In this document: positions 18,501-26,957 of the stretch, one piece after another | Layout of the letters: every line of letters starts with the position of its first letter | Position numbering within the stretch: the stretch's first letter is position 1 | Source of the DNA: Halocynthiibacter sp. SDUM655004 | GTDB taxonomy: Bacteria; Pseudomonadota; Alphaproteobacteria; Rhodobacterales; Rhodobacteraceae | Assembly (NCBI RefSeq): GCF_026015885.1 | Contig: NZ_JAPDUG010000001.1 | Location: forward strand, 1,178,001-1,242,000 | Direction of reading: 5' to 3' | DNA length: 64,000 nt | The notes under the pieces: model-generated | Told to the model about the DNA's origin: nothing | The model's input: the letters and a program-made list of their open reading frames with translations, nothing else | Database searches by the model: none | Program-made: the position numbers and the translations under genes

Positions 18501-18725
18501 GTTTTTGGCAAATGTAATTTGGCGAAAGTGTTAACGGAAATTGCATGTTGTGCAACGGGTGCGTGCGCAGGGGTGTTGCGCTCAAGCAATTGAAAACATT
18601 GATTTTTTGATATTTTTCGGGCATAGTGCATTCCTGAGCTAGAAGAGATGACACAGGTTTGAGAAGGGCGCGGGAAGCGCTGGAAATCTGCTCATTTCTC
18701 TCGTGCGGGCAAGCATGAGAGGCGG

Positions 18726-19079
18726 ATGATAGATCTTATGACATTGATCACACCCGATGAGGATAGAGGCAATTCGGCAGAGCTGCTTGGGATTGCAGAA
18801 AAACACTTTGAGCGCCTTGCGGGCGCTTTGGACAGGGCGGTTGTTGCCGTTGAGCAAGGCCAGCCCGAAACCGCGAAAGAGGCAAATGGCCTCGTGCGGG
18901 ATTTGAGTAAATCGCTTCAGTCCGTGATGGAAGAAAGGGTACGCGTTGAGAAACTCCGCAGGCAGAACGCCGGAATCGTTCACGACTTCGCCATCGACTT
19001 TGACAGCGCCCGATCTGAAATTCGGGGCCGGTTGGCTCGCCTCCGCGCCACAGTTGGCGCAGGAGGTGTTTCTGAATGA
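18726..19079 (+). CDS. GTA gp1, putative small terminase
   Basis: A 117-residue, largely helical protein. LRRQNAGIVHDFAIDFDSARSEIRGRLARL at the C-terminal third corresponds to the helix-turn-helix-like end of GTA small terminases, which recruit DNA to the large subunit. GAGAGG precedes the ATG. Its stop codon lies in the ATGA overlap region where the terminase large subunit begins in another frame. Position at the head of the cluster supports the call. Confidence 0.8.
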   Translation: MIDLMTLITPDEDRGNSAELLGIAEKHFERLAGALDRAVVAVEQGQPETAKEANGLVRDLSKSLQSVMEERVRVEKLRRQNAGIVHDFAIDFDSARSEIRGRLARLRATVGAGGVSE

Positions 19080-20361
19080 GTTAAGCGAGGGAGCGCTTTT
19101 GGCGCTGCCTTGGCTGTTTGAGTTCTGGGCGTTTCCGCATCAATTGCCGCCCGAGGGCGAGGATTGGCGCACATGGGTGATCATGGGCGGCCGTGGTGCG
19201 GGCAAGACGCGCGCAGGGGCGGAATGGGTGCGCTCTGAGGTTGAGGGGGCAAAGCCGCTGGATGCGGGGCGCTCGCGCCGTGTGGCGCTTGTTGGGGAAA
19301 CCATCGATCAGGTGCGTGAGGTCATGGTGTTTGGCGAGAGCGGGATATTGGCCTGTTCTCCGCCAGACCGCCGCCCTGAGTGGCAGGCAACGCGAAAGCG
19401 GCTGTTGTGGCCCAATGGGGCGACGGCGCAGATATTTTCTGCTCATGATCCAGAGAGCCTTCGGGGGCCGCAGTTTGATGCGGCGTGGGTGGATGAACTG
19501 GCCAAGTGGAAGCGGGCAGAGGAGACTTGGGATATGCTTCAGTTCGGCCTTCGGCTTGGGGATGTGCCGCGCCAATGCGTGACGACCACACCGCGCAATG
19601 TGCCTATTCTGAAGGGCATTCTTAGCAACTCGACCACGGTTGTAACCCAAGCACCAACGGAGGCGAACCGTGCGTATCTGGCGGAGAGTTTCCTTGAGGA
19701 GGTGCGCAACCGCTATGCGGGGACGCGGCTTGGGCGGCAGGAACTTGATGGCGAGCTGCTGGAAGATACGCAGGGCGCGCTTTGGACGCTGGGCTTGCTG
19801 GATCAGGCGCGGGTCGAGGAGGCGGGCACGTTGGGACGTGTTGTTGTGGCGGTTGATCCGCCTGTGACGGGGCATAAGGGCTCGGACGAATGCGGGATCG
19901 TTGTGGTGGGTGCAAACACCAAGGGCGCACCGAAGGACTGGCACGCGGTTGTGCTTGAGGATGCCACGGTAAGCGGGGCCACGCCGGATGAGTGGGCGCG
20001 AGCAGCGCTGGCGGCGATGGAACGGCATGAGGCGGATTGTCTTGTGGCCGAAGTTAATCAGGGCGGTGATCTGGTTGAGTCGGTGATCCGACAGGTTGAT
20101 GCGCTGGTGCCGTATAAGGCGGTGCGGGCGAGTAAGGGCAAGAGCGCACGGGCGGAACCCGTGGCGGCGCTCTATGCGCAGGGGCGGATCAAGCACCTTG
20201 GGGCGCTGAACGGGCTTGAGGACCAGATGTGCCGTATGACCCAGCAGGGGTACGAGGGCAAGGGAAGCCCCGACCGCGTAGATGCGCTGGTGTGGGCGGT
20301 GACGGAATTGTTGATCCAGCCCAACAGGGGCGCGCAACACCCCCGCGTACGCAGCCTTTAA
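19066..20361 (+). CDS. GTA large terminase subunit (packaging ATPase and nuclease)
   Basis: Motor that cuts and pumps host DNA into the capsid. Seen: Walker A GGRGAGKTRAG, Walker B region FDAAWVDELAKW, coupling motif TTTPRN, and the RNase H-like nuclease starting VVVAVDPPVTG, with VAEVNQGGD and DRVDALVWA at the end. About 430 residues, normal. The start is unclear: the homologous reading (LNELSEGALLALPW) has no ATG. Candidates are GTG at 19066, abutting AGGAG, or CTG at 19072, five bases after AGGAGG. The ATG at 19076 is in another frame and reads only ATG AGT TAA. Confidence 0.93.
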   Translation: MFLNELSEGALLALPWLFEFWAFPHQLPPEGEDWRTWVIMGGRGAGKTRAGAEWVRSEVEGAKPLDAGRSRRVALVGETIDQVREVMVFGESGILACSPPDRRPEWQATRKRLLWPNGATAQIFSAHDPESLRGPQFDAAWVDELAKWKRAEETWDMLQFGLRLGDVPRQCVTTTPRNVPILKGILSNSTTVVTQAPTEANRAYLAESFLEEVRNRYAGTRLGRQELDGELLEDTQGALWTLGLLDQARVEEAGTLGRVVVAVDPPVTGHKGSDECGIVVVGANTKGAPKDWHAVVLEDATVSGATPDEWARAALAAMERHEADCLVAEVNQGGDLVESVIRQVDALVPYKAVRASKGKSARAEPVAALYAQGRIKHLGALNGLEDQMCRMTQQGYEGKGSPDRVDALVWAVTELLIQPNRGAQHPRVRSL

Positions 20362-20507
20362 CGCATCTTTAGGCATTTCTGAGAAACTGAATTCAGCAAA
20401 GATCGAACGATATTTTCATTGATCGCCAAAGGGTTGCGCAGCGCGGCTTGGGTGATTGAGCGGGGATGGTTCGGGCAAAATTGGCGAAGACACAGGAGCT
20501 TCTTCAC

Positions 20508-21686
20508 ATGGTATTTGACTTTTTGAAACGCGGTGAGGCGGCGGCGCCTGTGATTGAGCAGAAGGCCTCTGCAACGGGACGCGTCTTGGCCTATAGCGGT
20601 TCGGGGCGAGTGGCGTGGAGCCCGCGCGATACGGTTTCGCTCACGAAAACGGGGTTTGCGAACAATCCGGTTGGGTTTCGTTCGGTCAAGCTGATTGCAG
20701 AAGCCGCAGCAGCCTTGCCATTGGTATTGCAGGATAAGGGGCAGCGCTTTGAAGTGCATCCCGTTCTGAGCCTGCTTGCAGAGCCGAATGCAGTTCAGGG
20801 GCGGGCAGAGCTTTTTGAAAGCCTGTTTGGCCAGCTCCTATTGACCGGAAACGGATATCTGGAGGCTGTTGCGACGGAGGAGGGCGCGCCGTTTGAGCTG
20901 CATGTCTTGCGGAGCGACCGAATGCGTATTGTGCCAGGTGAGGATGGCTGGCCCGCGGCGTATGAATATGCGGTGGGCAACCGTAAACATCGGTTTGATG
21001 CAAGCGGTGTGGTTAGCCCGATTTGCCACATCAAGAGCTTCCACCCGCAGGATGATCATTACGGTTTAAGCCCGATGCAGGCGGCGGCGAGTGCGCTGGA
21101 TGTGCATAACGCGGCGAGCCGGTGGAGCAAGGGGTTGCTGGATAATGCGGCGCGTCCGAGTGGTGCGATTGTTTACAACGGTCCAGACGGGCAGAGCATG
21201 AGCCATGACCAGTATGAGCGCCTACAGGACGAAATGGCGGCGTATCATCAGGGGGCGGCGAACGCGGGACGCCCGATGTTGCTTGAGGGCGGTTTGGATT
21301 GGAAGCCGATGGGGTTCTCGCCGAGCGATATGGAGTTCCAGAAAACCAAGGAGGCAGCGGCGCGAGAGATCGCGATTGCCTTTGGGGTGCCGCCGATGCT
21401 GCTCGGTATTCCGGGCGATGCGACTTACGCCAATTATCAAGAGGCCAACCGCGCGTTTTACCGATTGACGGTGGTGCCACTGGCAACGCGAGTGGCGGCG
21501 AGCGTGGGGGCTTGGCTGGCGCGGTACACGGGGGAGAAGCTGGATTTGCGCCCCGATCTTGATCAGGTGACGGCGCTTTCGGCGGAGCGGGATTCCCAAT
21601 GGCGGCGGGTTAGTGAGGCGACGTTCCTGACGCAGGCAGAGAAACGCGCGCTGCTTGGGCTTCCCAAACAGGCAGAGGAAGAATGA
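20508..21686 (+). CDS. GTA portal protein (HK97 family)
   Basis: Dodecameric ring at one capsid vertex through which DNA enters. 392 residues from ATG 20508 with AGGAG eight bases upstream; starts MVFDFLKRGE. Family motifs: NPVGFRSVKLIAEAAAALP, NGYLEAV, HIKSFHPQDDHYGLSPMQAA, SKGLLDNAARPSG, EIAIAFGVPPMLLGI and ANYQEANRAFY. The 146 bases before it hold no gene. Overlaps g3.5 by four bases. Confidence 0.95.
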   Translation: MVFDFLKRGEAAAPVIEQKASATGRVLAYSGSGRVAWSPRDTVSLTKTGFANNPVGFRSVKLIAEAAAALPLVLQDKGQRFEVHPVLSLLAEPNAVQGRAELFESLFGQLLLTGNGYLEAVATEEGAPFELHVLRSDRMRIVPGEDGWPAAYEYAVGNRKHRFDASGVVSPICHIKSFHPQDDHYGLSPMQAAASALDVHNAASRWSKGLLDNAARPSGAIVYNGPDGQSMSHDQYERLQDEMAAYHQGAANAGRPMLLEGGLDWKPMGFSPSDMEFQKTKEAAAREIAIAFGVPPMLLGIPGDATYANYQEANRAFYRLTVVPLATRVAASVGAWLARYTGEKLDLRPDLDQVTALSAERDSQWRRVSEATFLTQAEKRALLGLPKQAEEE

Positions 21687-21931
21687 GTGCGCCGAACCCA
21701 ACACCGAGCGGGTCCCGCTTTCTCTATGACAGTTTCGACGCCGCATCGGCCCGCATCGAGGCCAACGAGCGGGTGAGTAAGCTGCAGTTTGCAACTCTGG
21801 AGCAGCGGCTTGGGCGGATCGAAGTGATGATCGAGCGGCTTGAGCGACGTTTGTGGTTGGCGGTTTACGGGGTTGTGGGCGTGATCTTGGCGCAAGGCGT
21901 TGCTTCGCTCCTGGATATGGCGCCGAAATGA
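21683..21931 (+). CDS. GTA gp3.5 small protein
   Basis: An 82-residue protein between portal and protease, overlapping the portal stop by ATGA. A helix with heptad-like spacing (QRLGRIEVMIERLERRL) leads into one transmembrane segment (WLAVYGVVGVILAQGVASLL). A gene of this size and position is present in other roseobacter GTA clusters; its function is not established. Confidence 0.78.
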   Translation: MSAPNPTPSGSRFLYDSFDAASARIEANERVSKLQFATLEQRLGRIEVMIERLERRLWLAVYGVVGVILAQGVASLLDMAPK

Positions 21932-21942
21932 GGAAAGACAAT

Positions 21943-22512
21943 ATGAATTCAACGGATTATACAGCGGGCCTTGAGCAGAAATTCTGTCGGTTTGACGAGG
22001 GCGTTTCGGTCACGGATGGCACGCAGATCGAAGGCTATGCGAGCTTGTTTGGAGCTTGTGATCAGGGCGGCGATATTGTTGAGGCCGGGGCCTATGCAGC
22101 GTCGCTGGCACAGCTCTCCGCAAAGAAGCGCAGCGTAAAAATGCTTTGGCAACACGACCCTGCGCAACCCATCGGTATCTGGGACGAGGTGCGCGAGGAC
22201 GGCAAGGGGCTCTATGTGAAAGGGCGCCTGCTGACCGAGGTGGCGAAGGGCCGCGAGGCGGCGGAATTGATTGCGGCGGGGGCGATTGACGGGCTGTCGA
22301 TCGGATACCGCACGCGCAAAGCGACGAAGAACAAGAAGGGCCAGAGGCTCTTGACGGAACTGGAGCTTTGGGAGGTGTCGCTTGTGACATTCCCGATGCT
22401 GCCGGAGGCGCGGGTCGGGGCGAAGGGCGATAGCCTTGCGGCTGATGACTTGTTGCGTGACTTGGCAGGGGTCTTGAGCGACGCCCGCCACAAGCTGGCC
22501 CAAGGCATCTGA
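21943..22512 (+). CDS. GTA prohead maturation protease (HK97 type)
   Basis: Serine protease that trims the capsid protein after prohead assembly. 189 residues from ATG 21943 with AGGAAAG upstream; an in-frame ATG at 21928 is possible. Seen: IEGYASLFGACDQGGDIVEAGAY, MLWQHDP with the catalytic histidine, and DGLSIGYRTRK with the catalytic serine. Length and place before the capsid gene are typical. Confidence 0.93.
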   Translation: MNSTDYTAGLEQKFCRFDEGVSVTDGTQIEGYASLFGACDQGGDIVEAGAYAASLAQLSAKKRSVKMLWQHDPAQPIGIWDEVREDGKGLYVKGRLLTEVAKGREAAELIAAGAIDGLSIGYRTRKATKNKKGQRLLTELELWEVSLVTFPMLPEARVGAKGDSLAADDLLRDLAGVLSDARHKLAQGI

Positions 22513-22548
22513 AGCCAGCGATCTAACCTCTCTCTAAAGGATTAATCC

Positions 22549-23751
22549 ATGAGCAAAACCGAGACAAAGGCTCGGGCCGGGACAGCTGTGTCTGACGGTC
22601 TGTCGCCGGCCGCGGAGGTCAAGACCGCGCTGACCGGCTTCGTGAGCGATATCAAAACTTTAACAGACGAAACGAAATCAAAACTTCAACTACAGGAAGA
22701 GCGACTGACCATGCTGGAACGCAAACATATGACTGCCAAACGCCCCCAACTTTCGGCCACTGCCGAGGTGGAGGTTCCACATCAAAAGGCGTTTAACGCT
22801 TATCTGCGTGCCGGCGACGATGACGCGCTTCGTGGCCTTGCCGTTGAGGAAAAATCCATGAATACGGCCGTTGCTGGCGAGGGGGGTTATCTGGTGGACC
22901 CGAAGACCAGCGAAACGATCAAAGGTGTGCTTTATGCGACGGCGTCGATCCGTTCGATTGCGACCGTGGTTGAGGTTGAGGCCACGAGCTATGATGTTTT
23001 GGTGGATCACACCGAGGTCGGTACTGGCTGGGCAAGCGAAACAGGCTCTGTGACCGAGACAGCTACACCGAGCTTTGACCGCATTTCGATCCCGCTTCAC
23101 GAGCTTTCTGCGCTTCCCAAAGCAAGTCAGCGTCTGCTTGACGATGCGGCGTTTGATATCGAGGGCTGGCTCGCGGGCCGCATCGCGGACAAATTCGCGC
23201 GCGCAGAGGCAGCGGCCTTTGTGAATGGTGACGGCGTGGATAAGCCTACGGGCTTCCTGACGAAATCCATCGTGGCCAATGGCGCGTGGTCTTGGGGTAA
23301 CCTTGGCTATGTGGCGACGGGCGAGGATGGCGATTTTGCCAATATCAACGCCAGCGATGCAATTGTGGACCTCGTTTATGCGCTTGGTGCTGAATACCGC
23401 GCCAATGCGACATTCGTGATGAACTCCAAAACAGCTGGTGCCGTACGCAAAATGAAGGATGCCGATGGGCGTTTCTTGTGGAGCGACGGGCTTCAGGCGG
23501 GCGAACCTGCGCGTTTGATGGGCTATCCGGTGATGATTGCCGAGGACATGCCGGATATCGCCTCTGATGCGACAGCGATTGCCTTTGGTGACTTTTCCAA
23601 CGGGTACACCATTGCCGAGCGTCCGGACCTGCGGGTGTTGCGTGATCCGTTCTCTGCGAAACCAAACGTGCTGTTCTATGCCACCAAGCGCGTTGGCGGA
23701 GACGTGAGCGATTTTGCTGCGATCAAACTTCTGAAATTCGCCGTCAGCTAA
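22549..23751 (+). CDS. GTA major capsid protein (HK97 fold)
   Basis: Forms the icosahedral or slightly oblate shell. 400 residues: an N-terminal scaffold domain of about 100 residues, mostly coiled coil (SDIKTLTDETKSKLQLQEERLTMLE), expected to be removed by the protease, then the HK97 core starting near AVAGEGGYLVDPKTSETI. Further motifs: ALPKASQRLLDDAAFDIEGWL, VNGDGVDKPTGFL, ATFVMNSKTAGAVRKMKDADGRFLW and MGYPVMIAEDMP. Followed by the longest gap in the cluster, 183 bases, with an inverted repeat. Confidence 0.97.
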   Translation: MSKTETKARAGTAVSDGLSPAAEVKTALTGFVSDIKTLTDETKSKLQLQEERLTMLERKHMTAKRPQLSATAEVEVPHQKAFNAYLRAGDDDALRGLAVEEKSMNTAVAGEGGYLVDPKTSETIKGVLYATASIRSIATVVEVEATSYDVLVDHTEVGTGWASETGSVTETATPSFDRISIPLHELSALPKASQRLLDDAAFDIEGWLAGRIADKFARAEAAAFVNGDGVDKPTGFLTKSIVANGAWSWGNLGYVATGEDGDFANINASDAIVDLVYALGAEYRANATFVMNSKTAGAVRKMKDADGRFLWSDGLQAGEPARLMGYPVMIAEDMPDIASDATAIAFGDFSNGYTIAERPDLRVLRDPFSAKPNVLFYATKRVGGDVSDFAAIKLLKFAVS

Positions 23752-23786
23752 CCCTGATTGGCGAAGGCCCCGACATGGGGTCACAC

Positions 23787-23858
23787 CGGGCGCGTACCGT
23801 TGGTTCGTGTTGTCTAGCTGCTCCCCTCCGTCCGAGCGATGCGGCAGGTACGCGCCCG
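23787..23858 (+). ncRNA. Long-range stem-loop between capsid and adaptor genes
   Basis: CGGGCGCGTACC (23787-23798) and GGTACGCGCCCG (23847-23858) are perfect 12-base complements across 48 bases. In RNA they would form a very stable stem 36 bases after the capsid stop codon. The gap (23752-23934) has no plausible gene: frames crossing it lack a ribosome binding site. No T run follows, so it is not an ordinary terminator. It might protect the capsid mRNA 3' end or tune expression between capsid and tail genes. Confidence 0.55.
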
Positions 23859-23934
23859 AATTGCAGAGCCTTTGGCCCGTATGAGGCGGAGAGGCTGCGG
23901 CGGAGGCTAGTTTTACGGGAATTCGGAGTTTTCC

Positions 23935-24531
23935 ATGATGTTAATCGAGCAAACCACAGTGCCAGCGGCGGCGCTTCCGGTCGAGAAATTCAAAGAGCAT
24001 TTGCGCATGGGCTCCGGCTTTTCGGATGATGCGCTTCAGGACAGCATTCTCGAGACGTGCTTGCGCAGCGCGATGGCGGCGATTGAGGCGCGCACGGGCA
24101 AGGTTTTGATTGAGCGTGAGTTTCTATGGCAGCTGACAGGCTGGCGCGCGCTGAGTGAGCAGGCGTTGCCTGTGGCACCGGTTGGTGCGGTTTCGTCGCT
24201 GAAGACGCTGGACCGGCTGAGCAGCGCCACGGAGATTGATGCGGCGCGGTTTGTTTTGCAGCGCGACGCGCACCGCCCGAAGCTTTTGCCAACGGGTGCG
24301 TGCCTGCCGACGATCCCCCTGGGGGGGACGGCTGAGGTTGTGTTTACAGCAGGGTTTGGCGCCGATTGGAACGACATCCCCGCAGACCTTGCGCAAGCGG
24401 TCATGTTGGTGGCGGCGCAGTTCTATGAGCATCGGGGCGATATGCGCGCGCGGGGCGACACGCTTCCGGTTGGGGTGAACAGCTTGATCGCGCCGTATCG
24501 AACGGTTCGCATTCTTGGGGGGGCGGCGTGA
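23935..24531 (+). CDS. GTA head-tail adaptor (gp6-like connector)
   Basis: A 198-residue protein that docks beneath the portal. It begins MMLIEQTTVPAAALPVEKFKEHLRM, the usual opening of phi-E125 gp8/HK97 gp6-type connectors, followed by helical segments and the strand-rich part with AEVVFTAGFGADWNDIPADLAQAVMLVAAQFYEHRGD, a recognisable family end. CGGAG upstream of the start. Overlaps g7 by one to four bases. Confidence 0.9.
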   Translation: MMLIEQTTVPAAALPVEKFKEHLRMGSGFSDDALQDSILETCLRSAMAAIEARTGKVLIEREFLWQLTGWRALSEQALPVAPVGAVSSLKTLDRLSSATEIDAARFVLQRDAHRPKLLPTGACLPTIPLGGTAEVVFTAGFGADWNDIPADLAQAVMLVAAQFYEHRGDMRARGDTLPVGVNSLIAPYRTVRILGGAA

Positions 24532-24869
24532 TGGCGATACCCGAATTGAACAGGAAGCTGACCCTTGAGGCGCCTGTGCGCGTTGCTGATGGCGCGGGGG
24601 GGTATTCGGAGACATGGCAGGCACTAGGTACGCTCTGGGCCGCGATCAAGTTCAGCACAGGGCGCGAGAAGGCAGGTGATTTTGTCACCGTCTCTACCCA
24701 GAAATTGCGGATCACTGTGCGGGCCGCACCAGAGGGCAGCGCGAGCCGCCCGCATCCGGAGCAGCGGTTTACAGAGGGCGCGCGCGTTTATCGCATTTTG
24801 GCGGTCGCGGAGGCGGATAGCCAAGGGCGCTACTTGACCTGTACCGCGGAAGAAGAGGTGGTCTCATGA
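24531..24869 (+). CDS. GTA head closure / stopper protein
   Basis: A 112-residue beta-rich protein of the SPP1 gp16-like head-tail joining family. It starts MAIPELNRKLTLEAPVRVADGAGGYSETWQALGTLWA, the family's typical opening, and ends with RILAVAEADSQGRYLTCTAEEE. ATG at 24531 shares one base with the adaptor stop; GTG at 24528 would add one residue. Overlaps the next gene by four bases. Confidence 0.87.
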   Translation: MAIPELNRKLTLEAPVRVADGAGGYSETWQALGTLWAAIKFSTGREKAGDFVTVSTQKLRITVRAAPEGSASRPHPEQRFTEGARVYRILAVAEADSQGRYLTCTAEEEVVS

Positions 24870-25276
24870 GTTATGGCGTTTCGGCAGCGCTTCAGGGCGC
24901 TGTCTATCAAAAGCTGGCAGCGGATACGGCGCTTGGCGCGCTGGTGGGGGCTGCGATCTATGATCGTCCTCCGAGCGGGGCTTTACCGCCCACCTATGTG
25001 AGCCTTGGGCCAGAAGACGTGCGCAACCGTGCGGATAAAGACGGCTATGGCGCGCTGCATATGTTCACGGTTTCCGTTGTTACGGAGGCGGCAGGTTTCC
25101 AGAGCGCCAAGGAAGTGGCGGCGGCGATTTCGGACTGCTTGGTGGATGCGGACCTGACGCTTTCGCGCGGGCGGCTTGTGTATCTCAATTTTGATCGAGC
25201 GGTAGCGCGGCGCGTGGGCAAGGGCGAGACGCGCCGGATTGACCTGAAGTTCCGCGCTCGCGTGGAAGACAACTGA
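24866..25276 (+). CDS. GTA tail terminator protein (DUF3168)
   Basis: A 136-residue protein that caps the tail tube at the head end. DUF3168 features: MSYGVSAALQGAVYQKLAAD, IYDRPPSGALPPTYVSLG, HMFTVSVVTEAAGFQSAKEVAAAI. It begins within the ATGA overlap with the stopper gene and is followed 22 bases later by the tail tube gene. Confidence 0.9.
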   Translation: MSYGVSAALQGAVYQKLAADTALGALVGAAIYDRPPSGALPPTYVSLGPEDVRNRADKDGYGALHMFTVSVVTEAAGFQSAKEVAAAISDCLVDADLTLSRGRLVYLNFDRAVARRVGKGETRRIDLKFRARVEDN

Positions 25277-25298
25277 TTACTTTACTGGAGGATTTCTC

Positions 25299-25712
25299 AT
25301 GGGTGCCCAAAACGGCAAGGACCTACTTATCAAGCTCGACATGACCGGTGGCGGGCAATTTGAAACCATCGCGGGGCTGCGCGCAACGCGGATCAGCTTT
25401 AACGCGGAAACCGTGGATGTGACTTCGTTGGAAAGCCAGGGCGGGTGGCGCGAGCTTCTTTCGGGCGCAGGAGTGAAATCGGCATCTATCTCTGGCTCCG
25501 GTATCTTCAAGGACGAAAGTACGGATGAACGGGCGCGGCAGATATTCTTTGACGGCGAAACGCCACAGTTTCAGGTGATCATCCCCGATTTCGGCGTTGT
25601 TGAAGGCGCGTTTCAGGTGACCTCGATTGAATATGCGGGAAGCCACAACGGCGAGGCGACCTATGAGCTGGCGATGGCCTCTGCGGGCGCATTGCAGTTC
25701 ACCGCACTTTGA
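25299..25712 (+). CDS. GTA major tail protein
   Basis: Tail tube subunit of 137 residues, TP901-1 type. It starts MGAQNGKDLLIKLDM and shows AGLRATRISFNAETVDVTSLESQGGWRELLSGAGVKSASISGSG, the signature region of the family. GGAGG precedes the start. Overlaps the following chaperone gene region by the TGA/TTGA junction. Confidence 0.94.
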   Translation: MGAQNGKDLLIKLDMTGGGQFETIAGLRATRISFNAETVDVTSLESQGGWRELLSGAGVKSASISGSGIFKDESTDERARQIFFDGETPQFQVIIPDFGVVEGAFQVTSIEYAGSHNGEATYELAMASAGALQFTAL

Positions 25713-25720
25713 GGGCGCGG

Positions 25721-26041
25721 ATGATGGCGAACCCATTGGCAGGTGAGGTTGATCTGGTGATCGACGGAGAACGGCGCAGTTTGAAGCTGACCCTCGGTGC
25801 GTTGGCGGAGCTTGAGGCGTGTCTTGAGGCCGGAACGCTCATTGACCTTGTGGAACGGTTTGAGAGCGGAGGATTCTCTACGCGTGATGTCTTGGCGCTG
25901 ATTGTGGCGGGCTTGCGTGGCGGGGGGTGGCGCGGAACGGGCGCAGACCTGCTTGAGACCGAGATTGAGGGCGGCCCGATTGAGGCGGCGCGGGTGGCGG
26001 CGGTCTTGCTCGCGCGGGCGTTTACGGTTCCGAGCGCGTGA
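25721..26041 (+). CDS. GTA tail assembly chaperone, first part (Phage_TAC_11-like)
   Basis: A 106-residue protein starting MMANPLAGEVDLVIDGERRSLKLTLGALAELEACL, the typical GTA TAC opening. In tailed phages two such products prevent early polymerisation of tail proteins on the tape measure, often made by a frameshift; here they are two separate genes joined by a GTGA overlap. A TTG start at 25709 is possible, but GAGG sits before the ATG pair at 25721/25724. Confidence 0.85.
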   Translation: MMANPLAGEVDLVIDGERRSLKLTLGALAELEACLEAGTLIDLVERFESGGFSTRDVLALIVAGLRGGGWRGTGADLLETEIEGGPIEAARVAAVLLARAFTVPSA

Positions 26042-26247
26042 CTTTGGGGCCACAGGATGGGCGCAGCATGGACTGGCCTGCGCTGATGCGGGCCGGGATG
26101 CGCGGCCTAGGCATGACACCGCGCGATTTCTGGGCGCTCACACCAGCGGAGCTGATGCTGATGCTGGGCAGTGAGGACGCGGCGAAACCGCTTGGCCGAA
26201 GCCGGTTGGAAGAGTTGGCGCGGAAGTTCCCTGACACGGCTGGTTAG
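26038..26247 (+). CDS. GTA tail assembly chaperone, second part (DUF2376-like)
   Basis: A 69-residue protein that begins with GTG overlapping the previous stop (GTGA). It contains DWPALMRAGMRGLGMTPRDFWALTPAELMLMLG, the known second TAC product of GTA clusters, with conserved W-LTPAEL. Translational coupling via the overlap is likely. Confidence 0.83.
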   Translation: MTLGPQDGRSMDWPALMRAGMRGLGMTPRDFWALTPAELMLMLGSEDAAKPLGRSRLEELARKFPDTAG

Positions 26248-26279
26248 AAGGCTGAACGAATGTGGAAAAGGAAAATGGA

Positions 26280-26945
26280 ATGACCAAAGACGTTGATGGC
26301 ATTGGTGAATTTGACGACCGCGTGGAGGCGCTTGAGAACTCGCTGTCGGGCGCAAGCGCTATGTCGGCCACATTCGAGGCGGAACTCTTGCGGATGCGCG
26401 AAACGCTGAGTTCGACAGGGCTTGAGGTGTCGAGCCTGTCGAGCGGGATCGGCCGCGGATTGCGCCGCGCCTTTGATGGCTTGGTGTTTGACGGGATGAA
26501 GCTCTCGGATGCGCTGAACACAGTAGGGCGGTCGATGATCGACACAGCCTATGCGGCAGCGATCAAGCCGGTGACAAACCAACTTGGAGGGATCATTGCC
26601 AGCACGGTGAATGATGCTGTGGGGGGCGTTATGGGCTTTCAAAGCGGAGGCGCGTTTACGCAAGGCAAGGTGATGCCCTTTGCGAAAGGTGGGGTCATTT
26701 CAGGGCCGACAAACTTTCCGATGCGCGGCGGCATGGGCCTCATGGGTGAAGCAGGCCCCGAAGCGATTATGCCGCTTGCGCGTGGGGCCGATGGCAGCCT
26801 TGGCGTACGCACGCAGGGGGGCGGTAGGCCGGTCAATATCACGATGAACATTTCAACGCCTGATGTGCAGGGGTTCAAACGCAGTCAGGGGCAGATTGCG
26901 GCGCAGTTGAGCCGTGCGGTCGGGCGCGGTCAACGCAACGCTTAA
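26280..26945 (+). CDS. GTA tape measure protein (short, lambda type)
   Basis: Sets tail length. 221 residues from ATG 26280 with AAGGAAA upstream; a GTG at 26262 would add six residues. N-terminal half is helical and coiled (FDDRVEALENSLSGASAMSATFEAELLRMRETL); the C-terminal half carries the conserved GFQSGGAFTQGKVMPFAKGGVI, MGLMGEAGPEAIMPLARG and NITMNIST motifs of lambda-type tape measures. The small size agrees with the short tail of RcGTA-like particles. Confidence 0.9.
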   Translation: MTKDVDGIGEFDDRVEALENSLSGASAMSATFEAELLRMRETLSSTGLEVSSLSSGIGRGLRRAFDGLVFDGMKLSDALNTVGRSMIDTAYAAAIKPVTNQLGGIIASTVNDAVGGVMGFQSGGAFTQGKVMPFAKGGVISGPTNFPMRGGMGLMGEAGPEAIMPLARGADGSLGVRTQGGGRPVNITMNISTPDVQGFKRSQGQIAAQLSRAVGRGQRNA

Positions 26946-26957
26946 GGAGGGACGGAC

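Noticed and set aside
19081-20376. 431-residue minus-strand open frame
   Set aside because: It is antisense to the terminase gene, rich in Arg, His and Pro, with no family motifs.
23775-24029. 84-residue open frame between the GTA capsid and adaptor genes
   Set aside because: No ribosome binding site, biased composition, runs into the adaptor gene in another frame, and crosses the inverted repeat better explained as RNA structure.
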